Origin: Larus michahellis
Taxonomy: Eukaryota > Chordata > Aves > Charadriiformes > Laridae
Direction of reading: 5' to 3'
NCBI RefSeq assembly: GCF_964199755.1
Contig: NC_133901.1
Location: 49,077,324 to 49,141,323 of the forward strand
DNA: 64,000 nucleotides
The translations under genes and the position numbers were made by a program. Positions 23,990 through 37,469 of this stretch are shown one piece after another. Within the stretch, counting starts at the first letter, position 1. The number at the start of each line of letters is the position of its first letter. Below the pieces are notes generated by a model that searched no databases, was not told the origin of the DNA, and saw only the letters and a program-made list of their open reading frames with translations.

Positions 23990-26900
23990 CTATGTAAACT
24001 CTAAACTCTTAGAAAATAAAAAAAGATCAAAGTGACTGGGAGAAATGTCAGACAGACAATCTGGGTATGAGATAAAGATGAAAGGAACATGACGTAAAGC
24101 TTTGGCATCAAACCTATCTTTCCTCTCTCTTTAGAAGGTAGAAGGTATTCTACCCCCCTAAATTAGGGGGTAGAAAGGGTACAGAAAGTAGAATTTCGTA
24201 TTCTCCTCAGCCATTTGGTTAAATGGAAGCAAGAAATGTGCTAGATACTCCTCTGGGATACATTGCTGGATTGTTGTCCGTTCTGCTCATTAAAACTCAT
24301 AGAACTCAACTCCAAGAGAAAATAGGCCTGTGTTTAAAGTTAAAGCCCTTAAGGATATCCCTGGACATAAAAAGATGCTAACCTGTTTTGCAGCATTGGG
24401 ACCAGCAAATGAAAAGGGGGAAAAATGTTGTAGTCCAACACGTAGAAGTCGTCACCCAGATGGGGGACAGAATTCTCCCACCCTGGTGACAACACACGCT
24501 CAATAGTTGGGGACTTTCCAGACATACCTTCCTCTCCCCATGCCTTGTGCCCAGCCCTATCTTAGCTTTATGGACTTGAGATTTACAGCAAAAGTAGTAA
24601 GTTTTCAGCCATAAATTAGCCTTATTTTCATTCTCAGAATTCCTTATTCCCACCAAAATTTTTTTTATACAAACATTGCTGCCTCCCTAGCATCAGTGAG
24701 CACAGAAAGAACAAAGTTCTTTAATTTTACAGGAATATTTCATAAAGGAACTGATCTTTCAACCCAGCTGCACTTGCTCAGAAGACAGATTTCTCCCAGT
24801 ACCCTGTCTTCTGGCAATGTTTCACTAAGGAAAGGGGGCTGCAAAGATAAAATACTAATCAGACTTTTGAAAGGACTGCCCAAATTGGCAAGCTAAACTA
24901 GGCCACCCTGGGGTAGTTCTCATCTTGGAGCTGGTCCTGGCAAACAAATTATAGTTTTAGACTGAGGTCCTAGACAGGCAGCGGTAAGATACCTGGGGAA
25001 AGTTGCTGGTGGCAATTCCAGCATCTCGGCAGAACTACGTAGCATTTGCCCAGAGCTCATTTGCCGCATGCATGCATTTCCATACTAAATAACGCAGCGC
25101 AACATCGGAACACCAATGCTGGGGCCAAAATAATCCTTGGGGAAACTCCCAGCAAAAAACAGTGGTGCAACCCTGGGCTGAATTTGCCCTCCTATTTCCG
25201 AAAAGAGGAGTCTGCCAAGGACGGTATGGCCTAAGACACGCACAGAGCTGGCGGGCTCTCAGGTGTCAAAATAGAACCAGCACAGCCGTCCGCCTACACC
25301 CCGTGCTTCACAGGCGAGACGCAGGCAAGGGAAACAATCAAGTTGCCTGGTGGAAAAAGCGGCTTCCCAGGATCGCTGTAGCCACGGGTGCAATTGTGAT
25401 CAATCCACATTGGCAAGTATCAGCTTTCCATGTGTGTTTCGCCTAAGGCAGGCTGCCTGCCGAGAGCAGCTCGGGCAGGCTGACGCATGCTTGTTATCGC
25501 CGGCGTAAATATCTCTGCCTTGTGTTATTGTGGCACAAAGCAGCTGGACCATTTGAAAATCATTTAAAAAGCACTATAAAATTAGGGCTCCAGTGCTCTT
25601 ATTTTATGACTTTCATGAGCAGCCATTGCCTAGAGAGAAATTATCCTCTTTATTTTCAAGGCTAAAGGTTCTTTTAACATTCATCAAAATCAAAGTGCAC
25701 CCTTGATAATGCATTGAGCCGTTACTTATCTAGTACAGACTCTTTACCTTCCGCATAATATCACATTTGAGATCTCAGTTCTTCATATACAACTCATTTC
25801 ATTGTGTCTGCTGTTGTTTTCACCAAGTGAATTTGCATAGTTTCAGGAGAGGCTGGCTGATGCCCTGAAACATATTCTTTCCATAATTCCTAATTTTTTT
25901 TTAATTTCTAGAACAATAGCCTGGAGTGTTTTTGTTACTGATCCTTCCATAAAAATGGTCAATTACCTCTTCTGGCAATAGATTTGCACAGACCAATTAA
26001 GCACTGTAAGCGAAAGATTTTCAAGGGCATAGATAGCACTTAGGTGCATAACCTGATAGACCCCCCTTTCTGCCTTTGAAAAATCTCTCCCCCACATACA
26101 AAAAAAAAAAGTCTTTGATAATTTTCTTTTTTTCCATTCTTGTTTTCACAGACAGCTTCTTTATCAAACTCGGGAAAACGGTGAGTGAACCAAAGCAGCA
26201 TGAAAAAATGCAAACAGTACAAAGGCAAAGCCATTCTTTTTAGAAATAAAAAAGAAGCGCAGGTGTATCGACCATACTTAAAGCTCAGATCTGAAAGGCT
26301 TGGGAAGAGACACTGCAGGAAATTCTCAGCCCCAGAGGCTGTGAGCAGGGAATGGTAAGTTCCTGCACATCCTCTGTTCCGTGGCTCAGGAAAACCATCG
26401 TTTTCCTCTATGTTGTTCAACCTGCCTTAGGTTTCTGTAAGAGACTGGTCACCTTATTATCCAGACATCAAATACAGACTGAAGATAAACATTTAGAAAG
26501 TCATAACCTTAGCTCTGTTCTCACGATTCCCTCTTTGGCCAGGGTTTTGTCTTTATTCCCTCTGAGGGTAGCAGGCTGCATTCCTGTGCCAAAAGGTGGC
26601 ACGTTTTCATATCTCTGCAAGGGGGGCTGGTTGGCGCTAATAGATTCCGCTGCGAAAGCACGTGTAGCCAAGTAGAAGAACTGTAAGGTCAAGATGCAGC
26701 TTCCTCCGTGGAGGAGATGTAGCCAGCCAGAAGGCAGGCTGCTTGTGCGCGAGGGAGCCTTGCCACCATGCCAGCACCTCTGCTAGCAGAGGGAGTTCGA
26801 ATCTTTAACCATAGAGGTCTTGCTTGTCGTCACCCAGTTTCCGATTCATTGGCAGGATGCTTAAGCTAACACTGGGCACAGGATGGAGTTACTTGGTAAT

Positions 26901-28610
26901 CACAATTGTTTATGGCCTTAGGAAGGTAGAAAACGGGACAGGCATGATCAGCAGGACCTAGTACAGTCTGCTGTCACCATGGATGAAGAAAGTGGGACAG
27001 GCATTTAGTAAGGCAGGATAAAAAAGCACCTCTGCTCTGTGGCACGTTTGTCTGTTCCAATAGTCAGCAAGCCTATAACCACCTTTCTGTGTCTGATGAT
27101 GCCAGAAATAGAGAAAAAGGCCCAACTGAGCTGACCTTGCTCTGGGCTCCTTCATTTCAGACCAGATTTGATCTTTTGGGTTAGGACTGATCCACCCAGA
27201 CTCAGCCCTTGCTTGTGGCAGTGGTCAAGAGTAAGCGGGAAGAGAAGAGTTCAGTGTAGCCCCCTCAAGAGGTGATCCAGCACAACCATGATTATGTCAC
27301 CTGTGCAGGAGCTGCCTCCCTTCTGAGCTCACCTGTGCATATGCTTTTTCCCCCCTCAGATATATACACTCACCCAATAGAATAGAAATAGAAAATCCCT
27401 TCCACCCAGAGCTTTCAAATTCCCAGACAGTCCTGAATTTGCCTTTGTTTTGGGGATAAACTACCTGTGCTGAGAGGATTTTCCACTATTGTATTCACTA
27501 AAAAAGTCTGCAAATTAACATTTGAAGTTAATGCTTCAGTGATGAAAGGGGAGGATTTTCCTTTCAAGCGTGGAAGGGCAACAGTTGTCTATAGAGTGTT
27601 GTTTCCCCCATGCATACATACCTACTAAAACCTACACGTGTAAAGGGTATGTGCTTGCTCACCTCATGCCCAGAGCAGGATTAAGCATACCCTGGAGGTG
27701 CTTTGACCTAGATGATCGGTTGTAGGAAGCCTGGCAAAAGGACCCAGGTTGTAGGATGTCCTGGAGAAGAGAGATTCAAAGTCATTTTGTGCTCTGTTAA
27801 ACCTATCAATTTTCAGGAAGACTTAATCTACTTCTGAATAGCAGGTGGGACCCCGTAACTCAGAGGTGGGCAGCCAAAGGGCAAAAGAAAGTTCCTGGAT
27901 GCTGGCAGTGCTCTTGTGGTGTTGCCAGCAGCCACAGAGCTTCCATCGCTCACTTTACTCACAAGATGAAGCTGATTCTGCTGCTAACCACAGAACCAAG
28001 CTGGGAACAAAGTCATTTTACCAAAAGGAGCAATATAAGGAACAATACCTTAAAAAGCCAAGTAGGATCAGGATCCTGAGGTGGAAGGTGTGAGGGCACT
28101 GGGGTCTGTGTTAGCATCATCTCATGGGGCAAGGGTGTTCCTGCCCGGGTGATGGTCGTCCATATCATCAGTTGTTTTTCCTCATTGTCACAACAGTTGA
28201 AAGTTGCTTTAAATGCTTTTCATTTGCTGCTTCGCTTTTGATCCCTTGTCATCCTCCTAGCCATCACTGTGAAACGAATCTTGGTTCATAGTGAAAAATA
28301 TATTCCCCACCTGGGAAGGAGATGCCGGATAGTTGGTGCCTATGTTATATAATTCAATATCTAGTAATGGATATTATTGATGTCTCATTCATGGGAGATG
28401 TAGAAAAGATGGCAGGGCAGGTTAGACCTGAAGGTCTGGCTAGTCAATCATTCTCCACCAGCCCAGAGCGGAGTCTAGGGGAAGACAGCGTAAGAAACAG
28501 GACAACTTTAGAGTGATTCTTCCCCTGCGCATCTTCCAGCTTGTGGCCTTCGATACATTGGCTACTTCCTAAACATCATGGTGCTTTTAATTACTGCAGA
28601 CCGGACAGAA
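23990..28610. other. Intergenic, no supported gene
   Basis: No exon is recognised. It contains one near-perfect palindrome at 24148-24175. The interval about 25,480-25,760 is AT-rich, non-repetitive and dense in factor-like motifs (see findings). The rest is unremarkable. Confidence 0.5.
24148..24175. repeat. Near-perfect inverted repeat (hairpin)
   Basis: TTCTACCCCCCTAA is followed directly by ATTAGGGGGTAGAA. The two arms are complementary over 13 bases with a single extra C, leaving almost no loop. A nearby partial copy of the arm (GTAGAAGGTA) precedes it at about 24,136. Confidence 0.85.
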
Positions 28611-29000
28611 GGTCTGGTCGTAGTAAAAAACTCCCTAATTGCCTCCCCCCGTACTGCCCCCAGCAAGCACCCTGCCTCCATCGGCTGCGGGAGGTCCGCT
28701 CCGGCGCGGGGGGAGAAAAGGAGGGGGCCGGAAAGCTGAGCCAGCTGCCGCCGCCGTGAGGCTTTGTCCCCGCGTCCGACGGACCGCAAAAGCCACTGAT
28801 AAATTTCCTCCACGCCCCGTTCTGAGGCGAACTCAGGACGGGTCGGCAGCAGCCTCCGCCTCTCCTCTCCCGGCGGCAGCGGCAGCCGGCGCGGTGTCGC
28901 GGGGGACACCTGGCGGGGGACGGTGGCACCGGGACCGGGACCCGGACCCCACCGCCGGGACCTTCGGAAATAACTCCTACCCGCTAATGAGCGCATGATA
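28610..29000. promoter_or_regulatory. Orphan CpG island
   Basis: About 0.4 kb of strongly GC- and CpG-rich sequence inside AT-rich surroundings, including GGCGGCAGCGGCAGCCGGCG and repeated GGGACCGGGACC-type tracts. Open frames through it on both strands look like composition artefacts with no family similarity. It may be the promoter of a noncoding RNA, a distal start for the DUSP13-like gene 11.5 kb to the right, or an unmethylated regulatory island. I see no clear first exon. Confidence 0.6.
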
Positions 29001-32000
29001 ATTTTCACGGGTGCCCGATAACCTCTGCAAGTTTTCTTTAGTTTTACTTTTTTTAGAAGGATGCAGGGGAAGCATCGCTCTGGCTGGGGAAGAGGAGTAA
29101 CCCCTTTGGTTAACTCAAAGCCCCCAGCCAGTCTGACAGCACTTTCCAAACCAATTTCCATTCATGCAGAGGGTTTATTTCCTTTAAGAAAAGTATTTGA
29201 ATTGAAAGCAGCTGTGGAGAGAGCATGAACAGCATGGACTCCTCCATCCAAGCCCTATTTGGAAGCTCCCCCAGCTCCTGAGAGGGGCTCCTGGCCATGG
29301 AGATATCCCCTCTGTGAGACCCATGTGACTGGAAGGTCAGTTTTCCCCTGGAGAACAGGCAGGAGAGATGCTATCTGAGGTGACCAGCACCACTAGCCCA
29401 CTGCTCAGTCCAGCAACTCAATGCAACAGGTTGTCAGTGCTCGGGCACGTTCTCCCACCCAGCATTGGTCCCTTGCTGGCCCTCCCAAAAGCCAGAGGAA
29501 GGGGATGTTCACACTCTCTTGGCTCTTTTCCTACTATGACTGGAGGAAATAGGAAAGGGTAGAAAAACATATTTGGAAAGAGACAGAATAAAAGACTTAA
29601 AAAATCACCCTGCTTTTTACTTTGGGTGATTGCATTATGGCCTGGACTGGTTTGTTCAACAGATTTTGCCAGTGGAGCAAAACCAGGCCAGACTGCAAAG
29701 TGCATATGAAAAATGAGCACTGTTGCAGGCTTTTCTTGTACAGAAAACCTGCACGGGAAAGGATACAGCATAGATCATTTGATGTATACACTCAGGTCAA
29801 TACCAATTTAATTCATCCAGTACATTTCACATTTATCTTCTATCCAACAACCAGTGCAGCTCCTTGTATATCAGTAACAGCTTCTTTTAAAAGCCAGTCA
29901 TGAGTATACTATGCATTTTTAAATCATTCAACATTGCTTTCTTCTGCCATCTTCTGGCAATATGAAAAACCACAGCGTTTCACTAACAACAGTGTTGCTG
30001 CGCTGGTCTAAGGCAAGGGTTGTCAGTAAAGGCAGTGTATAATTAGATTAATTGACATAATTGGGAAAAAATATAGCCCTTCTTGCTTATTTGACAGCTT
30101 GCCTAATTCTTCTAGCTCTACCAGTTGATCTAGTAGCAGTGGCTCGGTGGTTATCCCAGGACAAAACGCCTGTTTTGTAGACCTTGTGCTTCTTGAATGT
30201 CTGTAGCAGCAAAGAAGAGTTGCATAACGTGTGAGGCTTTATCATTTCATAACAGGACTTCATTGAGCGTACCATAAATATTTTGAAGAGAGTCCTTTTT
30301 GCCAGTTTTGCTCTCGGCTCTTCATAGTTCCTTGACAAAAGGCATCTTTGTTTCCTACGCGACCACAGGAAGATCTTGTCCGATAGGCAAGTAAAGCTTT
30401 TCCTTCTACTGCAACAACTATTTCTTTCTGGTCTCTCAGTGCAAACACCAAAAATCGTGACAAAGCACCTTGCATTGTTTGCTTAGTTCTAAAGCAAAAC
30501 ATTTCAGTATTTTGTTAAAAATGTATATAAGATTTAGATAAGATTAAATTACCGTTTCTCTGTGTTTTTTCCCCTTTTCCTGCAGTCATCCAGAGGTTCT
30601 TTGTAAATGACTAGTCCTGATCCCCACTCTCCTGTCACAGTAGCTTTTCCCACATAGTTTTGCTAAAAATATGAAAGTAATATATGATAATTAAAAAAGG
30701 AAAAAATTCAAAAGGAGAAAATGCCAATATTTTTCCTTAAAATAAACTCAAAATTCAGAGCCAGTGAGAAAAACTAGTCACAAAATTCCAGCCTGCAAAG
30801 AGAACATAAATAAAAGCTGTTCAAAGCTTTGTGCATTTTCACTAGCACCAGCAAAAATGACTGCTTGGGATGCCAGGCATTGGAGAGAAAGGATGTTAAA
30901 GCTTTTTATAGCTCATGGATGGCTCCCATTACCATTGTACCTGAGAAGCTTGAAATCCTTAACGTATTCCTGCTCACAGCAACTTTCTCAAGCAGACGCC
31001 AAGCCTTCCCGGGGCTGTGCTGGAGGCACTGGTGTTTGCTTTGGGAAAACGGACTGTTACATTTGCAGCTGGTTCCCAAACTGTCTATTATAAACTGCCT
31101 GCAGCAGGCACAACCCTCAGCAAGGCTGCACCCCTCCCTGCTACCTGTGCTTGACTCACCCTTCCTGGGGGCCAGGAGACTCCTGCTTCGCTGGAGGCTC
31201 TTCCTCCCTCCATCACCCCCCAGGCTTTGGCATCTATCTGCAGTCCACACCAAGCCTCAGCAAGAAACAGCAGCAAAAAACCTGACAAGGTAAAGGTGAA
31301 AAAAAAACTCCAAAAACTTGCTGGCACATGACAAACCTTGCTCCTGCCCCGTCTGACCAACTGCAAGACTCCGGTGGCATCAACACAGCTTCTGCAGAGC
31401 GGGCCAGCGCTGCTGGCTCCTCACAGAGACAGGGCAGCCAGGAAACCGGCAAGGGAACTCCTTCCCACAAGCCAGCAAATGGCAGGACAAGCTCTCCCTG
31501 TGACCCTGGGACTGGACATCTCACAGAGCAGTGTGTCCCCCCAGCCCTTGGTGCCTCATCCACCACCGCCTGGAGAGACGGCTGCACCACCCACAGCCCC
31601 CGGCTGCTTGCACTCTGCTTTATCTGGTACCCCAATACCAGCGAGGAGCAACAGGAAAACCACCTCCAGCTTTATTTCTTCAAATTCAAGATAAGAAGTT
31701 AGGAGCAAATATTCATCAGACACATAGTCAAAAGTTTGCAAGAGAAAGTAATCACCAGTAATCACCTCTTAGCTGCTTTCGTGCACCACATCAGTGGTCA
31801 ATTCCTTTGACACAAACTATGACCTTACTTAAAAGATAACTTAATTTAAAAAAAAAAATCATTATTTTAAAGTCAGCAATTAAAAAAATCTTTAAAAAAA
31901 TAATCCTGCTCTGCCCCAACAAGGCTGAGAGTGTCCCTTGAAAGCTTTGTGATTTGCCTGAAAAAGCTTAAGTGCCAAAATAGATCTTCCACTGTAGAGT

Positions 32001-35000
32001 TTTGAAGTCTTTTGCTCTTGATTCCACTGCAAAGAGTTTGTACAGCTTTGTCAACCTCAGAAAAAGGTGCCTTTCTCATAGGTACCCTTTCATGCAAGGC
32101 AAGGCAAGGCGAGCACTTCACTGCTTGTGTTAAAAGCGCAGGGAGAGACAGACAGCTCAAAGACACCACTGCCAAACGACTGAGGAATATCAAAAACCCT
32201 TTACTCGCCCCTTCAAATATTCTGAAATCTTGCAAGCTTGGCAGCATTGTCAATTTTGTATTGACAGCAGCAGTCAGAGAAAAATCATTTGAGGAGTAAA
32301 TCAAGGAGAAGGAAAAAAACCCAACCCTTTAATCCACAGTCACACAAATCCATACTGCCTGCAGAAGGGCAAGAGCTTTGGAGCCCATTTTAATAGCAAT
32401 ATATTAACATCCTTGTTTGTCTTTCCTGAGGCTTGCAACGCATTTCCCGCCCCCCCGTCTTTCAGACCCTGGCCTCTTCGACATCGTTTGTGTCAGAACT
32501 GCCCATAACTTACACCTATCGCCAGCCTGTGACACCGAAGAGACCTCGGCGGTGACAGTGCTCATTGAACTGTTATCAATATCAAGGTCACTTTGTTTTT
32601 CCCGCTCTCGCCGGAGCTCCTCGGCCCTGAGGACATGGGGTGCCCACGGCAGGTCTGTGCCTTGGTGCCTGGCAAGCCGCAGCCTCTCTGCTCTATCGCT
32701 GCCGTTATGTAAGGTTAGAGCTGAGCTTCTACTATTAGAAGCAGTTAGCTGCATGGTGACTGCGTGCTCGCCTGACTACAGTGTGTAGCACAGCTACGGC
32801 TGCTGGCAGGCATAGGACTAAAAACTAGAGCTATTTTAATTCCGGGAGAAGCACGAGCATAGCCGAAATGCGTCAAGAAAAACAGTAGTTTGGGGGTTTT
32901 TTAATTCCTAGCTGTGGTACCCTGGACAGGAGTGCCCCAGAAGAGAACTAAGGGGGAAATCATCACCCCAGGCTTGACAGATATCCACAGCCGAGTCGGA
33001 AATTATGGCAGGAGCCTGTGGAGGGCAGCGCTGTCTTGCTGGGGATGGTGCGCTGAATTGCTCAGAGATGCCAGCTGCTAAGGTAATACTTCTTTTTTTT
33101 ATCTCCTTTGAATCTGAAAACTGCAGATTTGAAAGCTGTCGTCCTGCCACAGCTGTGGCGTGTCACTGCAAGCAGGACTCCCCATTTTTCCACCCACCGC
33201 CCCCATTCTCCAAGCACCCCTTCCTGCAGTGTTAGCCCCGTGCGTGGGCAGGTGCCTTTTCCTTGGCTGTGTGACTTAAATGTGGCTGTGTGCTCTTAAA
33301 TGGGAGGCTTGAGGGAGGTAGGCTGGGGGCCAGAGGCAGCACGGAGGTTCTCCCCCCTTGGAAAGATATGGTCTTGGGAAAATATCTGCAGATCCATTAC
33401 ATTGCAAAGGAAAGGAAATGCTCTCGAGGAGCACTTCCATGAGAAAGCAATAACAACTGCTTCCCAAAAAACAGTGGGGCACAGGTGAAGCTCCCCCCAC
33501 CAGCCTGAATCCTGCTGCCAGGACCATCAGCCTGGCTTGGGAAGCTCTGGTCCTCCTGGGGGCTTGCCTTGTCCCAGCACAACAGTGGCTGCGTGACCTG
33601 GGATGGGGCTGCTGGAAGGAGCTGTGTGAGACCCAGTGGTGGGAGGCCTCGCTGGGACTCCCCACCTCACCCAGGAGCCCACCTGAGCTGAGACACTCAG
33701 GCTTCGTCTCCACCTGCACCACTTTGCAGCTCTGCCCATACCTGGCCATGCACCCCCTTGACTTCCCGCTTCATCCAGGACCTGCTTCACCACCGCGGGC
33801 TCTCCTGGCTACCCCAACCCCTGGCTGGGGGCTGGTTACACTCACCTGCCCTGCCCCCTGACTGCTCCTGCTCCTGAAACAGCCTCAAGTGTCCCTGCCG
33901 TCCCCAGGTGCTCCCATCTCCCGTGGGACAGCAGCAGGCTGTCTCTGCCCTGCGGCAGCCCCTCCAGCCCCACAGGCAGCCCTGCAATGGGAGGGCTCAT
34001 GGAGGAAGGAGCCTTTTCCTCTCCAGCCCAGCTCAGGCTCCTCGCAAGCAGAAGCTGGTACCTTCCACCTCAGTTTGGAGGAGTCAGAGAGCCCCATCAT
34101 AAAAGTACAAGGCTGGGTGTGAACAGAGGTGTCGGGAGGGGGACAAAGCAGCAAAGAGGTGTGAAGACTCAGATTTTCTCCCACCCAGTAAAACACGGCA
34201 GCCGCTGTAGGGTGAGGGGCATCTGCGAGCTGAGCCGAGCCGAGCTGCGGGGGTAGCCATGGAGGGGGTTGCAGGGCTGCTCCTGCTCCTTCCCCACACT
34301 GCGGTTAAAGAGAGGGCTGTGTTTTCCAGAGCCCTCGATCTGGCATCTTTCCCAGGTAGTAAATTCTCTTAAAAACCGAACCAAACAGAGCTTTAATTGT
34401 ACATTCTGCTTTTCTCTTCACTCTGGAATAATGGCAATGGCATTAATACAGTGCTGCATTGAACACATACCCGCACTGAGGCCGAGGGACTGATTCTGCT
34501 TTCCATTATTCAGGGGCACTGCCTCTGGTGAGGCACATCAGGGTTTAAACAGCGAGCAGGAGCAATGAACTTCTACTGTTCCCTGCTGTTTGAGTGTGGG
34601 CAAAATAAAAGGCCATAATATATGATGCAGTCAGCCAAGAAAGCAATATTGCTCTGCCATGTGCACGCTGTACATCGAGACGAGTCCAGGATCTCATTTC
34701 TAAATTCCCATAGGTGCCTCATTTAAACCATCAGCCATAACCTGCTTCTCATTTTCAATACCACTTGGTATTAGAGCTGCAGTGAACTGCTGGTGAGAGA
34801 TTCTAATTCCTGCAAACAAGCCCCTGTAGGCCTGCAAGGAAAACAGAGAGTTCCCCTCTCGGTTGCCTGCTAGGTTCCCATCTGGCTGTTTTAACTTTGC
34901 TATTGCTTTTAAATGTGCCTGTTTCTGCACACGAGGCTTTCAGCTCCACCTCAAGAGACTCCTGGGTTCTCTTAGCATCGGATTCTGGCCAAAATGTAGA

Positions 35001-36152
35001 GACACAGATTGGGTCTTCTTAACAAAAAGGAAGATCAGATTTCACATTACAGTATCTGAAAGATTAATTCCACTTACATGATCATTTCCCTGTGAACCAC
35101 ACTTCTTTCCATCTGGATTTTTCCATCAGGAGGACAAAGAGCCATAGTGTTAAGCACTACCTGCGAGAAAAGAGCGAGGAGGGTAAAAGATGAGTGCAGA
35201 GATGCTTGCTGAGAGAAAAGAGAAGAAAAAAACAGAGTAGACAGCAATTGCAAATGCATTGAGAGACCTTTTTATGTTTCAATTGAGTTATATTCTGATC
35301 TCATGCTTTGGTATTTTGGACCATTTAGTTTGTTGGGTTTTGAGGTAGGTATTTTGTCAGGTAATTTAGGGTATTTGGCTGCAGAAGATTTCTGTATCAT
35401 GTTATTGTTATCTAGTGTTTGTGTTATTGTAGTAACCACAGGTCCAGCCAAAATCAGTGCCCTGCTGTGCCCGAGGCTATCAATAATCTCATGGAAGACG
35501 TTGTTATTGAAAGACGCCTTGTCCCCATCCAGGCTACCACCACAACCACACGCAGAGCTGTGGCAGCCGGGAAGGTGCTGGCAAAAGGGATAGAGGAAAG
35601 ACGACTTGGGGCCCAACTAATGCCGTGCCACAGACTCCTCCTGGCATTTCAGACAGTCATTTCATCTCTCTACAGCTCAGTTCGGTCTTTATGAGACAAG
35701 GTAACAACCACGGCAAAATGGCAAGAGGCTTCCCCCATTACAGAAGTGAAAACTGGGGTTAGGCAAGTAAGTGGCTGCTCTGTTAGTTCATTTTTAGCTA
35801 AACAAAACATGTTTTTTTCAACAAGGAACAAGCCAATTCATCTTGTTTTAATATTTTAAAAGATTTTATGCAATGCTAAGGTGAAATTCCAAAACAAAAG
35901 TAACTTTGAATAGGAAAATGAAAATGGTCTTTTTTTTTTGAAATAACAAAATGAACTATTTCAAATCTACAATATTGAAGTGTTTGCTTTTCTTTTTTCA
36001 TAACTTTGCTGAGTTTTCTTTCACTGGAATCTGCAAATGCAACACAAATCTGTTAAATGCTTTAGCCAATTCAAGTCAGTGGGGGCTGTGCGTTTCTTTT
36101 CTTTTCTTTGCCAGAAAAATCTTCAGTAGGAAATGGTAATTGTTTCCAGTGT

Positions 36153-36187
36153 AGAAAAAGAAAAAAAAAAAAAAGAAAAAAAAAAAG
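36153..36187. repeat. A-rich simple repeat
   Basis: A run of A interrupted only by single G residues. No element body is recognisable beside it. Confidence 0.9.
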
Positions 36188-36597
36188 CCTTGCAGACTCT
36201 AGTACTCAAGTGGCCAGATAATATCAGGAGATACAAAGCTCAATTAGGTTGTTGCAGATGAGATCTTGGAAATACCAAGTGCCGTGGGAGCTGCACGCAG
36301 TGTGCAGTGCCGGCCCCATGGCCACTTGTAGCCTGTGCTCGACAGGGAAATCCAAGCCTCCGTGACACCTAGAGAGGGGACACAAGCTCCACAGCTCAGA
36401 TGTGGAGCCAAGCAGGTCCCGGCCATTTCGGGTGCCCCCCAGTGCTCTGGGTGTTTGGGAACTGATGCACACTGACAAAACAGTTTTAAAGCTTGTGCTA
36501 CCTTGTACTCTCCCAGGGAAGCTAGGAGGTTAATGCATCTGGACAGCCCTTAAAATCTCTGTCCCATCTCAAATGTCTCCTATAGGTAGAAGGGGTT

Positions 36598-36735
36598 TGT
36601 TTTTTTTGTTGTTGCTGTTTTGTTTTAAACAAAAAAACCCCCACAAACAAACAAAAAAAAAACCCAAAAAAAAACAAAGAAAGAGAGAGAGAAAGAGAGA
36701 GACAGAAGGGAAGGAGGGAAGGAGGGAAGGATCAA
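36598..36735. repeat. Low-complexity tract: T-rich / A-rich / GA-rich
   Basis: A T-rich segment (TTTTTTTTGTTGTTG) is followed by AAACAAAAAAA-type sequence, making an imperfect inverted repeat. It then passes into GAGAGAGAAAGAGAGAGA and three GGGAAGGA units. The last 70 bases are almost pure purine on the plus strand. Confidence 0.9.
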
Positions 36736-37469
36736 TCTAATGAGAAGGTCTTTAGGTACTTGAGGTTACAGTTTAAAAGCAAAGTAATCCTATCCAACTT
36801 GCATGGTCTAGATCTCTGCAGAAAATGTTAGTGACCTTGCAAGACAGAAATATTTTTTTCCCCCCAATTACAAGGGCTCCTGCCCTCCTGCAGTCACTGG
36901 TTGTTTCCATCTAAAAGAGCTTCTGGGAGCCACCCAGAGGGAAGAGCTTACAGAAATGTAATATGTGGCGGCGCTTTTGCTAGCTTTGCAGTATCTTAAA
37001 GTAGAAGCGGTGTGAGGGAGGGGAAACCCTCAGCAAAGTCCCTGGCCTTCAATTAAAAAATTCATATTACTTTCCTTATTAGTCCAATCACCTGGTATAG
37101 CAATTTCCAAGCTCACCCCGAAGGCCCCGCAGAGCAATTCAGTTTCAAGGCCAGCGCAGTGCAGAACAGAGCGGTGTGCTTGGGAGGAGTGATGCTTCAT
37201 GTTGACACGAGGCACTCACTTGTCTGGCATTAGTCCTGTGAAGCAAACGATGCTGACGCACTTTTTGGAAAGAGGATTGCTGTATGAAAGGGAGCTCTGT
37301 TACAAAGCTCCTCTCTGGCTGCAAAGGCTGGAGTCACCTGCTAAGTTTCACCGGCACCAAAACGACTCAATTCTTGGAGGCCAAGAGAACCTCCTCAAAG
37401 TCAGGTCTTGAATGAGAGGCCTCGCAATGTAATTCCCTCTCTCTGCTAATCATCTCCATTACTCTAACT

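Larger units (their letters stand above)
29001..37469. other. Intergenic, no supported gene
   Basis: Several moderately GC-rich patches (about 31.1-31.6, 33.3-34.2 kb) give overlapping open frames on both strands, but none has a recognisable domain or splice structure. A CTCF-like motif occurs at 29944-29958. A-rich and purine-rich low-complexity sequence lies at 36,150-36,190 and 36,598-36,735. Nothing else is supported. Confidence 0.5.

Noticed and set aside
28400-28450. CR1-like phrase AGGTTAGACCTGAAGGTCTG
   Set aside because: Too short and diverged to separate from chance without an alignment.
28562-29161. 199-codon minus-strand open frame through the CpG island
   Set aside because: It overlaps several other long frames in the same GC-rich island, has no recognisable domain, and its composition follows the CpG content.
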